Under the pieces are notes generated by a model. That model did not search any database. It had not been told where the DNA came from and was given only the letters and a program-made list of their open reading frames with translations. Below are positions 37,606 through 47,828 of a DNA stretch of 64,000 nucleotides, in pieces (the first letter of the stretch is position 1; every line of letters starts with the position of its first letter). The DNA is from Gimesia aquarii. GTDB taxonomy: Bacteria; Planctomycetota; Planctomycetia; Planctomycetales; Planctomycetaceae. Location of the stretch: the NCBI RefSeq assembly GCF_007748195.1, contig NZ_CP037920.1:2357501-2421500 (forward strand). Direction: 5' to 3'. The translations under genes and the position numbers were made by a program.

Positions 37606-39414
37606 TTGGTAGTCATTAGTGATCAGGAACTATTACAGAGATCAGTAGAGCCTGCTCATGACTTGTTTCCAGTGATGAGACGTGCGGCTGTCATGTCGCC
37701 TTTAGTCATATTGCTGTCCTTGGGGCCAGGACTTTTGGCATTCCATTCTTATCGAATTGATGAGCTGTCAGCCTGGTTTGGATTACAGTGTCTCGGGAAA
37801 GCCAGTTTAATCAGCGATAGCGGTAATGCTCTCATTTCCCAGCCTCCTCTCGTACGTTGGATCTATACAGGCCTGCTTAAATTAATTGGTCATTGGTCTT
37901 CCTCATTAGTTTTTTTTTCCTATATTTCAACTTCGCTTCTACTGTTTATTGCCTATCGCTTTTCGAGAAAATTTTGTAATGCCCGTTACGCGACGGTCTT
38001 TTGTTTCCTTCTGGCATTTCATCCTTTGGTCTTAAGACAGATTCAACTTATCGAAGCACCTGCGTTTCCGATCGTGTTTGCTTTATTAACGATCTGGGGG
38101 TTCGTGGGGCACATTCAGTCTGAAGCAGGAATTGTGTCTCAGAAGTTATTATTTGGTGGAATTGCATTAGGAATATGTTTACTTTCAGGAGGATCCCTGG
38201 CACTGGGAGTCCTGCTGATATTGGGGCTTTTTATTATTAACCCCATCGATTTTCCAAAGAGTCGTCTTTCTTCAGATCAGAAAAAAATACCTGTATTGAT
38301 ACAAGCAGTTCGTGCCTGGAAATCATTAGTCATACTCGCATTTACTGGCTTTGCTGTGGGAGGCTGGTGGGAATTAATGGCTGCATCACAGATTGATGGG
38401 TTTTGGGGGAAATGGTTTGCAGGACCTGGCCAGCCCATGATCAGTTTGTACTGGAAATCCGAATTTTATCCCAACTATTTTTTGCGTGATATTATGTCCT
38501 CGATGGGCTTCTTATTGGGGTTTGCTCTGTTTGGATTGTTTCATGGAGCAAAGCGTATCTTAAATCCTCAGGAGAACTTTACAGATGTGGCTTGGTTAAG
38601 ATTGATCATGATTTGGGTCATTTGTGGGTTGTTCTTCTGGTGGGGAGTGCAGTATCTGCCACAAATGAAGGCCAGTACCCGTGCGATGTGGAAGCTGTTT
38701 TTTGTGATTCCTCTGATTGCGATTGTAGCTTGGGAATTTCAACAGATTGCTCTGCGACGGGTTAGCTACCCAACTGTTTTGGCTGTTTTTACAGTCGGTG
38801 TTCTGTCTGTGATTTTTCTAAGTGCTTCCCAGGAAAATACATTGAGCCCTGAAGTTTCAGGTAGTTTTTTGCGACAATTAATCGTTCTGGGTTTATCGCT
38901 TATTATGGTTCTCTGGTATAGCAATCGCTTTAAAAAAGAACATGGCCATCGTGTTGTAGTAATTGCGCTGGTGATCGCGTTATCTTGTTTACACATTGTT
39001 TATGGAGTTTATTCGGTTCCGAAACCTAACCCGGCGGGAGAACGATTGCAACAATTCGAACATCAACTGCGTTTAACTCAGAATGTGTCGGACTGCATTC
39101 TGGTGAGTAAAGACGATCAACCCCCAATGGAGTTAACATTCCTGATTTTTTATCTCTGGGGAGATATCAATTTCAAACAGATCCAAGGTGCCGTTCTACC
39201 TCAGGATCTAGATTTACCAGAATCAGCAACTTTAAAATCAGCAAGCAGTGTTGATGCAGAAAAACATGTGATTATTCGTTGGGCAGCCTCTCCAATTGCA
39301 TTGCGAAATATCATCAATGCAGGGTTTGTTTTAAAACCAGTGGCTTCACCCGATGTATATAAACAACAGGAACTCGAGGCAGATCTGGTAAGCAGGTCCC
39401 CCCAAGGGTTTTAA
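37606..39414 (+). CDS. GT-C-like polytopic membrane protein (possible glycosyltransferase)
   Basis: 602 aa with about 11-12 hydrophobic helices. The first loop carries RIDELSAWFGLQ and later ISQPPLVRWIYTGLLK, the same D-E ... PPL layout as GT39/ArnT-like enzymes, with a C-terminal soluble part of about 130 aa after the last helix. Similarity to the three GT39-like proteins upstream is only in layout. The start is uncertain: the frame opens with TTG 37606 and a weak ribosome site, and ATG 37675 would remove the first 23 residues. It probably acts at the cytoplasmic membrane on a lipid-linked sugar donor. It lies 40 bp before the PHP-domain gene. Confidence 0.7.
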   Translation: MVVISDQELLQRSVEPAHDLFPVMRRAAVMSPLVILLSLGPGLLAFHSYRIDELSAWFGLQCLGKASLISDSGNALISQPPLVRWIYTGLLKLIGHWSSSLVFFSYISTSLLLFIAYRFSRKFCNARYATVFCFLLAFHPLVLRQIQLIEAPAFPIVFALLTIWGFVGHIQSEAGIVSQKLLFGGIALGICLLSGGSLALGVLLILGLFIINPIDFPKSRLSSDQKKIPVLIQAVRAWKSLVILAFTGFAVGGWWELMAASQIDGFWGKWFAGPGQPMISLYWKSEFYPNYFLRDIMSSMGFLLGFALFGLFHGAKRILNPQENFTDVAWLRLIMIWVICGLFFWWGVQYLPQMKASTRAMWKLFFVIPLIAIVAWEFQQIALRRVSYPTVLAVFTVGVLSVIFLSASQENTLSPEVSGSFLRQLIVLGLSLIMVLWYSNRFKKEHGHRVVVIALVIALSCLHIVYGVYSVPKPNPAGERLQQFEHQLRLTQNVSDCILVSKDDQPPMELTFLIFYLWGDINFKQIQGAVLPQDLDLPESATLKSASSVDAEKHVIIRWAASPIALRNIINAGFVLKPVASPDVYKQQELEADLVSRSPQGF

Positions 39415-39454
39415 TGATACATTTTTTGATGATTGAGATAATTACTTTGGAGCT

Positions 39455-40801
39455 ATGAATATGACTCGCCTTGAATCGATACGGTCTAATGCCCATTCAG
39501 GTCTAAAATTAAGCACACAGTTCGTATTAAGTTGTCTGTTATTTTTCAGTTCAGTGACTCTCGCTGCAGAGCCAGTAGAATTAAAAGAATCTGCTGATGA
39601 AAAGTGGTACAAAGGAAACCTGCATACGCATTCTTTGTGGAGCGATGGCGATGATTACCTCGAGATGATTGCTGACTGGTATAAATCACATGGTTATGAT
39701 TTTCTCTCTTTTACAGACCATAATGTACTGGCGCAATCAGAACGATGGACTGTTCCCGAAAAAAATAAAGGCAAACTGCATGCTTACAAAGAATTGAAAA
39801 AACGGTTTCCCAATTGGATTGAAGAACGCAAAAACAAAGAAGGGCAGATTGAAGTTCGTTTGCGAACATTTCAGGAAGTATCAGATAAGTTGGGGGAACC
39901 TGGAAAATATTTGCTGATTCAAAGTGAAGAGGTTACTGACCGATTTAAAAATATGCCCGTGCATATGAATGCGACGAATTTACATTCATTACTGACTCCG
40001 TTGGGTGGGAAGAGTGTTTACGACGTAATGCAGAACAATACAAACGCTTTGCTCGCACAACGTGAGCGAACCGGCCAGAAGATGATGATTCATTTGAATC
40101 ATCCTAATTTTCATTATGGAGTCACTGCGGAAGAACTGATGAAGGTGATCGGAGAGAATTTCTTCGAAGTCTATAATGGCCATCCAGGCGTTGATAATCG
40201 TGGAGATGAATCACATCCCAGCACAGATCGGATGTGGGATATTATTTTAACTAAAAGATTAGCCGAGTTGGATCTGCCAATAATGTATGGATTGTCCACT
40301 GATGATGGGCATGAATATCATAACATTCCAAGTCGCGCGAGCGAGCCAGGCAGAGGCTGGGTTGTCGTGCTTTCCAGGAATCTTGATCCAGAATCACTTG
40401 TGGAAGCGATGGAGGCAGGGCGGTTTTATGCCTCTTCAGGAGTGAAACTCAAATCAATCACTTATTCCGACCATGGCCTGGAGATCGAAATCGATCCAGA
40501 GGAAGGGGTGGAATACACGACTCATTTTATAGGCACTCTGAAAGGTTATCCCAAGCAGGGCATACCCGTCTTAGACAAGCGAGGACACGAGGTACATGCC
40601 ACAAAACGTTACAGCAAAAAAATTGGTGCGAACTTGAAGACAGTTAAAGGGCCCACCGCCAAATATGATTTCAATGGCAATGAAATTTACGTACGGGCTC
40701 TCATTCGTTCTTCAAAATTGCATCCCAATCCCGCACAGACAGGAGAAATTGAGCGTGCCTGGATTCAACCAATGAAAGGCCCCGGTAGTCCGCAGAAGTA
40801 G
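39455..40801 (+). CDS. Secreted PHP-domain metallohydrolase (CehA/McbA-like)
   Basis: 448 aa with a signal peptide (about residues 1-38, cleavage near LAAEP). PHP-type metal motifs follow directly: NLHTHSLWSDG (H57, H59, D64), FLSFTDHN (D88, H89), QSEEV and a later MIHLNHPN, and YGLSTDDGHEY near residue 290. This arrangement matches the CehA/McbA group of PHP phosphoesterase-like hydrolases. GGAG lies about 9 nt before ATG 39455. It probably acts in the periplasm on a phosphate or other ester; the substrate is not predictable. The convergent neighbour begins 13 bp beyond the stop. Confidence 0.85.
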   Translation: MNMTRLESIRSNAHSGLKLSTQFVLSCLLFFSSVTLAAEPVELKESADEKWYKGNLHTHSLWSDGDDYLEMIADWYKSHGYDFLSFTDHNVLAQSERWTVPEKNKGKLHAYKELKKRFPNWIEERKNKEGQIEVRLRTFQEVSDKLGEPGKYLLIQSEEVTDRFKNMPVHMNATNLHSLLTPLGGKSVYDVMQNNTNALLAQRERTGQKMMIHLNHPNFHYGVTAEELMKVIGENFFEVYNGHPGVDNRGDESHPSTDRMWDIILTKRLAELDLPIMYGLSTDDGHEYHNIPSRASEPGRGWVVVLSRNLDPESLVEAMEAGRFYASSGVKLKSITYSDHGLEIEIDPEEGVEYTTHFIGTLKGYPKQGIPVLDKRGHEVHATKRYSKKIGANLKTVKGPTAKYDFNGNEIYVRALIRSSKLHPNPAQTGEIERAWIQPMKGPGSPQK

Positions 40802-40814
40802 TAATCCTCGTTGT

Positions 40815-42818
40815 CTACTCAGCAGGGATTGTACCAATTCCACTGGCGTTTGTAACAATGAAGGTTTGCCTGTTGAGTAGCTGGTTTGTTTGTTCGTCAT
40901 ACACCGAGGTTTCAAATTTTGCTATTCCGAATGGTATCTGGTCACACAGCCAGAGATCTTTTCGGTATCTCAGTTTTTTTTCTGACTCCGTGTTTGCAGC
41001 AACAATGACTGATACCTGAGAAGCAGCCAGTTGGCAGCGAAAGGCGTCATCGCGCAGGGGGGTGAATATATGGCGAATCTTTCCAGCATTAAATTTACGG
41101 GGGCGTGGCATACCATAAAAGAAACGATAGGCTGCATTTTTCTCTGCCTGGCTGATTTCTGGATGAGGCCAACGCAAAAACTCTTTTGGCCATTTCCCGG
41201 CTTGAAAGGAGACCACGTCGATGGTGTATTTTTTTGATTCGACTTCCTTAGTTCCCAGGAATCGTGTTACCTGAATGGTACGCAGGTTTTTTGAGGCTTC
41301 GTTTTCAAGTGAAGGTTTCACAGTGAGAGTGAGTTTCATCAGGCGGCCATCAATACCTGGCCCTGTGAATTCGACGAATGGTTCTGGAGTTTCAGCTGTC
41401 GGCTCAGGGATGGAGAAGAGCCATGTTGTCATTGGGTGGTCAAGTGTTGGAGGTCGTTGATTGTAGTTTATCCAGCCGGCCTGTTGAAACATCGTAAAAA
41501 TCCAAGGCGCCCGCCAGGGATTATGTAATGGATAATTGGCTGAGAAGACCGCTCCTATTAGGCATAATGATCCAAAGACCTGAAGCCAACGTTTGTGAGA
41601 AAACAGATCCAGGAAAGGAATCATGCTGATTAGCCAGAAAGGAGTGAGCCATAGCATCCAGCGTAATGCTGAACTATTCCCGCCATAATTATAATTGCTT
41701 GTTTTGCTAAGATAAAATCCGAATAAAATTAGAGTCAGGACAAGGCTAATCCATAACGGAGGGCGTAGCACATTCGCTTTGAATTTGCTGAGAAAGAGCC
41801 AGGAGAGCAATGTCAACAAATAGATTGGAGAGAGTGAAAAGATACCATGATGCCCGAAAGTACAATGGAAAAAATAAACCAACGGGGAATCCAGACTGCG
41901 ATCAAGTCCTTGTGGATTTTTCCAATAGCTCGGGATTCCACGATATTCGAAGAGATATTTTTCGGTTCCATAGTACAGATAAAATGGTTTCCAGCCACCT
42001 GTTGCGGCATAGTTAGTCGCAAAAAAAACGATCAAGGGTAGGAGTGCTGCGGGGGTAAACACAAAGCAAGTGAAACGAGGGTTCGCTTTGAACAAGAGGC
42101 CAAAAACGATCAAACCAAACAGGGCCGCCGGTAACTCATTACAGCAGGTAAACATGGCAAAAAAGCCAGCCAGCAAAAAATACCGTTTCTTTTGTTCCTG
42201 ATCCAGTAAAATTCTCATGAAAGGATACAAGGCGAAAACGGCGCTAGATGTGGCGATAGAATGATTATTGAGTGTCAAAAGAAACGGTGTTAAAAGGGTA
42301 GCAAAACAGCCGGATATAACAACAAAATAGCGAGTAAAGTCGTGGTGTGCATACCGTTCGACTATCGCGCAAATGAGCAACAAAGCGATGATCATCGGTA
42401 ACAGATTAACCACTACCAATATAATATGAGACACATCGTACAAATTCTGATTCAGATTAAGGCCCGTTGTGGTTTTGATGATCCAATAGAGACCTGCAAC
42501 GAGTGTTGGAAACAGAGGTGGCTTCGTTGAATAAAAATGACCTTCATGACGGACTTTATCAATGCTCGACCAACCCGCTTGTTCATTGATCGTGTCAATT
42601 TCGTACGTACCTTCTTCCACTAACGACCAGATCGTACACCACCGCGACCGATCATTGGCACTTTGTAGAGGCGCGCTGTTCAGAATCGCTGCCAATCCTT
42701 GGCCAGTTGTCACTGCCAGTAACAAAATATATACGAGCCAACGAAGCTTTCGAGAGCAAGCGGCCTGCTCCGGAAGTTCTCCAGAAGCCGTTGAAATTGA
42801 AGTGGTTGAGGTAGTCAT
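40815..42818 (-). CDS. Large polytopic membrane protein, GT-C-like
   Basis: 667 aa from ATG 42818; the frame is open 24 codons further. About 11 hydrophobic helices occupy residues 25-470, followed by a soluble domain of nearly 200 aa. The first periplasmic loop contains ANDRSRWCTIWSLVE and then FYSTKPPLFPTLV, resembling the acidic loop and KPP motif of polyprenyl-linked glycosyltransferases. The C-terminal domain is beta-rich with no recognised motif. It may be a planctomycete-specific glycosyltransferase. No operon partner is obvious; the gene upstream on this strand is 240 bp away. Confidence 0.65.
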   Translation of the reverse strand: MTTSTTSISTASGELPEQAACSRKLRWLVYILLLAVTTGQGLAAILNSAPLQSANDRSRWCTIWSLVEEGTYEIDTINEQAGWSSIDKVRHEGHFYSTKPPLFPTLVAGLYWIIKTTTGLNLNQNLYDVSHIILVVVNLLPMIIALLLICAIVERYAHHDFTRYFVVISGCFATLLTPFLLTLNNHSIATSSAVFALYPFMRILLDQEQKKRYFLLAGFFAMFTCCNELPAALFGLIVFGLLFKANPRFTCFVFTPAALLPLIVFFATNYAATGGWKPFYLYYGTEKYLFEYRGIPSYWKNPQGLDRSLDSPLVYFFHCTFGHHGIFSLSPIYLLTLLSWLFLSKFKANVLRPPLWISLVLTLILFGFYLSKTSNYNYGGNSSALRWMLWLTPFWLISMIPFLDLFSHKRWLQVFGSLCLIGAVFSANYPLHNPWRAPWIFTMFQQAGWINYNQRPPTLDHPMTTWLFSIPEPTAETPEPFVEFTGPGIDGRLMKLTLTVKPSLENEASKNLRTIQVTRFLGTKEVESKKYTIDVVSFQAGKWPKEFLRWPHPEISQAEKNAAYRFFYGMPRPRKFNAGKIRHIFTPLRDDAFRCQLAASQVSVIVAANTESEKKLRYRKDLWLCDQIPFGIAKFETSVYDEQTNQLLNRQTFIVTNASGIGTIPAE

Positions 42819-43061
42819 AAAACAGGAATGGTTTCCGAAATTACGCAGGTCTGTTTCCGTTTTTCTGTGAGAGATAAAAAAGCAGAACACAGCGTGTTCC
42901 TTTTTGCCTCAGTTTGCAGATTATAATAAGCTGCAAAAAAAACAAACGGGGAACTGGTGGCTTTACACCTTGTTTTTTGTTTTTTCGACAAAAAACGTGC
43001 CTTAATAGATAAGATAAATCAAACTTCAGGCAATGAAGGGCGACGTTTGCAGTGGAAAGAC

Positions 43062-44519
43062 TTAGAATAACTCGTGAATGGGGGCACCATTTTCAATAAC
43101 GGGAATGGGGCGTCCTTTGTCATCGACGTAATGTGTATCAAGGGGGACTCCCATATATTTGTAGATAGTTGCAGCAAGATCTCCTGGACGAACAGGGCGA
43201 TGTTTGATATTGGCACCGTCCTTTTCACTGGCACCAATTACCTGACCATGATTCAATCCACCACCCGCCATACACATCGACATTACCACGGGCCAGTGAT
43301 TGCGGCCATCGGTACTTCCCTGCGTTCCGGAGACGGGAGTTCGACCAAATTCGCCCATTGCAATGACCAGGACATCATCCAGTAATCCACGTTCTTCAAG
43401 GTCTTGAACTAATGTGGTCAGCAAATGATCAAATAAAGGTAATATCGGTCCCAGACCATTTTTAATCCCACCATAAGGGGGGACATTATCACCATGATTG
43501 TCCCACGTTCCGGAAGCGGTATGATAACTCAGATCGAGCGTTACAAAAGCACTTCCGGCCTCCACCAGGCGCCGGGCGAGAAGCGCCTGTTGACACCAGA
43601 GATGTTTGCCATATCGATCGCGCATGGTCGCTGATTCCTGATTCAGATCGAATGCATGTTGTACTTTCTGACCGAGCACCATTTCATAAGCCTGTTGGCT
43701 GTAACTGTCTAGCGCTTTCATAGAGCCTGCTTGATCAATGTCACTTCGCAATTTGTCGAATTGTTGCATTAAATCACGCCTGCTCTTCATTCGTTCGGAG
43801 GAGAGTCCGGAGGCGAGTTGGAACATTTTTCCGCCACTCATTTTGCCAGTGTCTTTTCCCACCAGATCATAGACCGGCAAGTTTGCTGCATCGTTGGCGA
43901 TGAAGGGGTCATACTCTTTTCCCAGATAGCCCCCCCAGGCGATATGCGAATGATGCTTCATAAACGCAACATACGGGGGCATGCTGGGATCATTGGGGCC
44001 ATGGTGTTTGGCGATGATGGAAGCGATCGCTGGATATTTATCCCCTTTGCGATTGGTACGTGGGGCCGCTAATAGATTGGCGGTCTGCATCACTTGATTG
44101 GGTTGATGGCTGCTGAATTTGGGGTCGACTGATCGGATCAAAGTAAAGCGATCCATCATTGCCGCCTGCTTGGGAAGCCGATCGCAAATTGTAATGCCGG
44201 GTACGGAAGTTTCTGTCACTCCAAAGGGACCGCGATTTTGTATGGGGCGATTCGGTTTAGGGTCCCAGGTATCAATGTGACTGGGACCGCCGGTCATCCA
44301 AAGGAGAATTACGCTTTTTTTTGGCAGTGAAGATTTACCTACGGATTTCAACTGGTCTGAAGCCCGTAACAGATTCGGTACTGAGAGACCTGCGATTCCT
44401 GCGAGCGAGGCTTTTAGCATATTCCGACGACTACGCAAAACTAAGCCTTCAGGAATCAGGGGATTGAAGGCTGTAAAGGCGTGTTGCCCATGAGTATTTG
44501 AATGTTGATTGAACTTCAT
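43062..44519 (-). CDS. Tat-exported DUF1501 protein
   Basis: 485 aa from ATG 44519. The twin-arginine signal (SRRNMLK followed by a hydrophobic stretch and LLRA) sits near residue 30, so export is through Tat. The DUF1501 pattern is clear: LLWMTGGPSHIDTWDPKP, RSVDPKFSSHQP, AMGEFGRTP, GRNHWP and a C-terminal DLAATIYKYMGV. DUF1501 proteins are alkaline-phosphatase-superfamily-like and very common in planctomycetes, usually paired with DUF1549/DUF1553 proteins; no such partner is visible here. The function is unknown. The upstream FAD oxidoreductase gene lies 180 bp away on the same strand. Confidence 0.9.
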   Translation of the reverse strand: MKFNQHSNTHGQHAFTAFNPLIPEGLVLRSRRNMLKASLAGIAGLSVPNLLRASDQLKSVGKSSLPKKSVILLWMTGGPSHIDTWDPKPNRPIQNRGPFGVTETSVPGITICDRLPKQAAMMDRFTLIRSVDPKFSSHQPNQVMQTANLLAAPRTNRKGDKYPAIASIIAKHHGPNDPSMPPYVAFMKHHSHIAWGGYLGKEYDPFIANDAANLPVYDLVGKDTGKMSGGKMFQLASGLSSERMKSRRDLMQQFDKLRSDIDQAGSMKALDSYSQQAYEMVLGQKVQHAFDLNQESATMRDRYGKHLWCQQALLARRLVEAGSAFVTLDLSYHTASGTWDNHGDNVPPYGGIKNGLGPILPLFDHLLTTLVQDLEERGLLDDVLVIAMGEFGRTPVSGTQGSTDGRNHWPVVMSMCMAGGGLNHGQVIGASEKDGANIKHRPVRPGDLAATIYKYMGVPLDTHYVDDKGRPIPVIENGAPIHELF

Positions 44520-44700
44520 ATCAGACTCAACTTCCCATACTGTTATGACGAAGCACGAGCAGTGCGTACGAACTAAATATTTAATCTTCTTAAATATATC
44601 GTCATTCGTTGATGCGTTCAATACATTTCTAAGTTGTCAGGGGGAAATAAACAGAAAAAGAACGGGTTCCATGCAAGAAAAACAGGTGAGTTCTGCTAAA

Positions 44701-47367
44701 TTACTGAGCCGGTTCTAAGCATATCCAGTTCAGGCAGGTGTTTGTTCCCGCGGCCGCTTTTCCAATTTCGACCGTCAGTCGTCCATCAGTGACATCGACA
44801 AAGACATTCTGTTCGCGAAATGCACCACTGGCCGTCACGACATCTTTAATAACCTGATTACCTTCGACTGTCACCCACTGTCCGGTCTGTTCGTGTCCAG
44901 AGTCTCCTACGCAAACCGTGACCAGCCAGCGTCCGTTGGAGACTTTACACTCCCAAATATCATGATCACGCGTAAAAAGAAATGTATCGCGATAGGATTC
45001 CGGAAGAATTTTGCGCTGTCGATAATTGTGTCTGATATCACGACTCCACCCGAATCCACGTTTTTGATCGAATTTAAAACCATGGTCCGCCTCAAAGTTT
45101 GGCAAGGGGGCTGAGTTCAGTCCTGTGAAATTGATTCTTCGGGAATGTGGCGTTTTAGATTTGTCCAACAATCCATCTTGGGCTGCCGTTAATTTTTCCT
45201 GTTTCCATTCAATCGGTTTTCCGGGAGTGAACGGAGTGGGATCATCAACATCCAAAATATCATCACCGTCTGCATCGTGAGGTGTCAAACGACGAAAATT
45301 TCGGATGGGTTGGTTTTTGATGAGCTCCCACAATTGTTGACAAAATTTTCCTCGACTGATTTCATTAGAAATCTCCACTGTCAAATCAGATTGTTCGATG
45401 GTCTCTAGTGCTAAGCGTTTTGTTTCCCTTTGCCATTCAGTTGTTGCGCGATCATTGGGACGAAAATCGACTTTCCGCACTTCCATCGGGATCACTCCCC
45501 GCGCAGCGAGACGATTAATGGCCACAAAGTAGGGATGAGCGGGTGCCAAATCGCGATATGGCCAGATTAAAACAGGCGTTCCTGTCTCAAGTGTTCCACA
45601 TAATGCCGTGCGTACTCGCTCCAATTGCTCACGCTGAAAGGGAATTTCTCGAGGAGCAATTCCATGACGCAAAGAAATGGCTGCGGTGGCACCGGCAGCC
45701 TGACCAATGGCCACACACTGATCATGTAACCGAATTGCCGCGCTGACAATACTGCTATATCCAACATTTTTTTGTGCTCCCAATAAGCCATCCATATTTA
45801 TAGGAATTAAGCTCCTCAACGGGAACACAGAACGATCACTGATCAGGCTCGTATTACGGCCTGGTTTTTCATAATCGATCCAGGGACCTTTATTGCCCTC
45901 TGTTTTTAAATAAGCACGTCCCGTCCGATGGAAATCGTAATGAAATTGCCAGGCAAATAGTCCATCCGGATACATCACACGCGCAAATCGTTCGCGGGCG
46001 AATTTTTTTGTGGGGCCATCATGGTTCCGCCCATCCTGCTCCCGCATCATATACAGGGCTTTCAGCCGCAACGATTCTCGAATGTAGGGTTTGTGAGGTA
46101 GTTGATCTTCAGTTCCAAATTCATCACTCAGCTGAAAATGTCTAAAACTGTTGGTTTTATCGGCAGCATGTTCATGTACAAAGTTTTGCAGGTGGTATAA
46201 CAGACATAACGAATGTCGTTTTGCATCTTTAAATATAATTTGTCTTTGCTGGCGGTTCATTAATACGATATTTTTCTTCGAAGCGCCTGGTTCAGTTTCT
46301 TCCAGTGCCTCGATCACATGATGTGGCAGCCGCTCGAGTGGGTAATCCTGGCCTAACATATAATTTAGCAGGATACTCGTTTTGCGATCTTGACTCGTAT
46401 AACCATCTACAATTCGACGCACGGTAAAAATTGAGAGTTGACGCGGCGATGCTTTACCCGCATCGGGCCAATGAGGAATGGATCCCAATCTTACCGGTCG
46501 ATCCCATTGAAGCTGTTTCATCTTAGAGAGACTGAGTTTTGAGGTACGCACAAAATTACGATCATCGTATCGTTCTGGCTTAGGTATCGGTGAATCTTTG
46601 TCGGATTCTTCAACGATCATCGCCCATGTAATAGGATTCATTTCATTGGCAGGATAGTTGCTGGTATCCGGTGGTGCACTTGGTTCGTTATAACGCGATT
46701 GAGGATCAGCTCCAAATTCAAATTCAGTTCCAGAAACCTGAATTGCCTCACCCCAATCGGAAGCATCGATGGTTAATCTGGCAGTGCAGAACAGGTCTGG
46801 TTTTTCAGAACCGACTGGCGCAAACCAGAGTCCCATTAATTGAGGATGTTGTTTCTGGCGATTGACATCTGCTTTGACAGGATATCGGCGTGTGATTAAT
46901 CGAACCTGTCCGCTGTCGATATAAGGTTGAAGCATTTCTCGAAAAATTGCTTGAGCTTCAGCAGGGCGAAATGTGGAAGGGCCATGATAAGGACGTCCTG
47001 GCATGGGAGCCCCATATTTTTGTGTGTTAAACGCTTCAATGCGATCCATTAATTCTTTGAACAGTCCACTACGATGAAAGGAGCGTTTCATTGGATGCCA
47101 GTCGACTCCCCAGCCCACTTTACCCGTTCCTTTGTTTTCATCAACGCAAGCCAGTGCTTGTTCCGTGTACTGCCCCCCCAGCCACTCACCATCCAATACG
47201 AGCGTAATCGATTTGACCTGTAAGCGGGCTGCCTGGATCGCGGCTGCCCAACCCGACTCCGTTCCGCCGACGATTAATAAATCGCTCTTCAACTCTTTTA
47301 CTTCTGCGCGAAGAGGAAGACACACGGTCATCAGGATCAAAAAATAGAGTGTTTGTTGTTTTGTCAT
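44701..47367 (-). CDS. Secreted FAD-dependent oxidoreductase
   Basis: 888 aa from ATG 47367. The signal peptide (residues 1-21, ending LRA) is followed by the FAD_oxidored (PF12831-like) motif LLIVGGTESGWAAAIQAARL and WLGGQYTEQAL. The domain runs to about residue 570, with PLRSLIP and an AAGATAAIS helix. A central region includes a calcium-type DADGDDILDVDDPTPF motif, as in thrombospondin-3 repeats. The last 130 residues form a beta-rich module ending TCLNWICLEPA, like golvesin/malectin-type carbohydrate-binding domains. It probably oxidises a sugar or related substrate outside the cytoplasm. It follows the DUF1559-lipoprotein pair on the same strand by 44 bp and may be co-transcribed. Confidence 0.85.
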   Translation of the reverse strand: MTKQQTLYFLILMTVCLPLRAEVKELKSDLLIVGGTESGWAAAIQAARLQVKSITLVLDGEWLGGQYTEQALACVDENKGTGKVGWGVDWHPMKRSFHRSGLFKELMDRIEAFNTQKYGAPMPGRPYHGPSTFRPAEAQAIFREMLQPYIDSGQVRLITRRYPVKADVNRQKQHPQLMGLWFAPVGSEKPDLFCTARLTIDASDWGEAIQVSGTEFEFGADPQSRYNEPSAPPDTSNYPANEMNPITWAMIVEESDKDSPIPKPERYDDRNFVRTSKLSLSKMKQLQWDRPVRLGSIPHWPDAGKASPRQLSIFTVRRIVDGYTSQDRKTSILLNYMLGQDYPLERLPHHVIEALEETEPGASKKNIVLMNRQQRQIIFKDAKRHSLCLLYHLQNFVHEHAADKTNSFRHFQLSDEFGTEDQLPHKPYIRESLRLKALYMMREQDGRNHDGPTKKFARERFARVMYPDGLFAWQFHYDFHRTGRAYLKTEGNKGPWIDYEKPGRNTSLISDRSVFPLRSLIPINMDGLLGAQKNVGYSSIVSAAIRLHDQCVAIGQAAGATAAISLRHGIAPREIPFQREQLERVRTALCGTLETGTPVLIWPYRDLAPAHPYFVAINRLAARGVIPMEVRKVDFRPNDRATTEWQRETKRLALETIEQSDLTVEISNEISRGKFCQQLWELIKNQPIRNFRRLTPHDADGDDILDVDDPTPFTPGKPIEWKQEKLTAAQDGLLDKSKTPHSRRINFTGLNSAPLPNFEADHGFKFDQKRGFGWSRDIRHNYRQRKILPESYRDTFLFTRDHDIWECKVSNGRWLVTVCVGDSGHEQTGQWVTVEGNQVIKDVVTASGAFREQNVFVDVTDGRLTVEIGKAAAGTNTCLNWICLEPAQ

Positions 47368-47411
47368 CAATTGATTTTCTTATTCAGTATTTATTCTTAT
47401 ATATCTTTGTT

Positions 47412-47828
47412 CTATTTAATATCAGCGGATGTGATTTCAAAGTTCTGTGTTGTACTTTTCTCAGGTAGTGTCATTATTAAATGATAATCTACAAAAATCG
47501 GAGCACCATCCCCCAATGCTTCCGGGTTACCACTCCCCTCAAATCCACTGATGAGAATTTTGTAGGGACCTCCAAGTAATCCCTTGCCTGTAGGAGTTTC
47601 ATAACGACCTTCAATGATCTTAGCCATACTTCCTGGGCCGGGCACCGAATCTGGTTCAAAAGAGATATATCCAATAGGAATTGGTTTTCCATTAAAGGTC
47701 ACCGTCCCTGAATAGTCGTATTTGGTAAGACCAGAATTCGAGCCTCCACATCCGATGAGAGCGCACAAAAAAAAGAGGAAACCTAATTGATGATAACTGA
47801 TTCGTTTGGCAATGATGGTGTGAATCAT
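47412..47828 (-). CDS. Small lipoprotein with transthyretin-like fold
   Basis: 138 aa. The N-terminal hydrophobic segment ends in a lipobox (ALIGC), so the mature protein should be lipid-anchored. The rest is a single beta-sandwich-like domain of the planctomycete carboxypeptidase-regulatory/transthyretin-like type: [19 protein letters not shown], then GRYETPTG and GPYKILI. GGAGG precedes the ATG, which overlaps the stop of the DUF1559 gene in ATGA, so the two are translationally coupled. The same DUF1559-lipoprotein pairing recurs at 55386/56433, which suggests the two proteins work together. Confidence 0.8.
   Translation of the reverse strand: MIHTIIAKRISYHQLGFLFFLCALIGCGGSNSGLTKYDYSGTVTFNGKPIPIGYISFEPDSVPGPGSMAKIIEGRYETPTGKGLLGGPYKILISGFEGSGNPEALGDGAPIFVDYHLIMTLPEKSTTQNFEITSADIK

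Noticed and set aside
39314-39496. Minus-strand 60-codon ORF across the gap before the PHP gene
   Set aside because: It overlaps both flanking genes and has no start context or recognisable sequence.
42960-43010. A/T-only hairpin (GTTTTTTG and CAAAAAAC) after the DUF1501 gene as terminator
   Set aside because: The stem has almost no GC pairs and lies about 70 bp from the stop; too weak to call.
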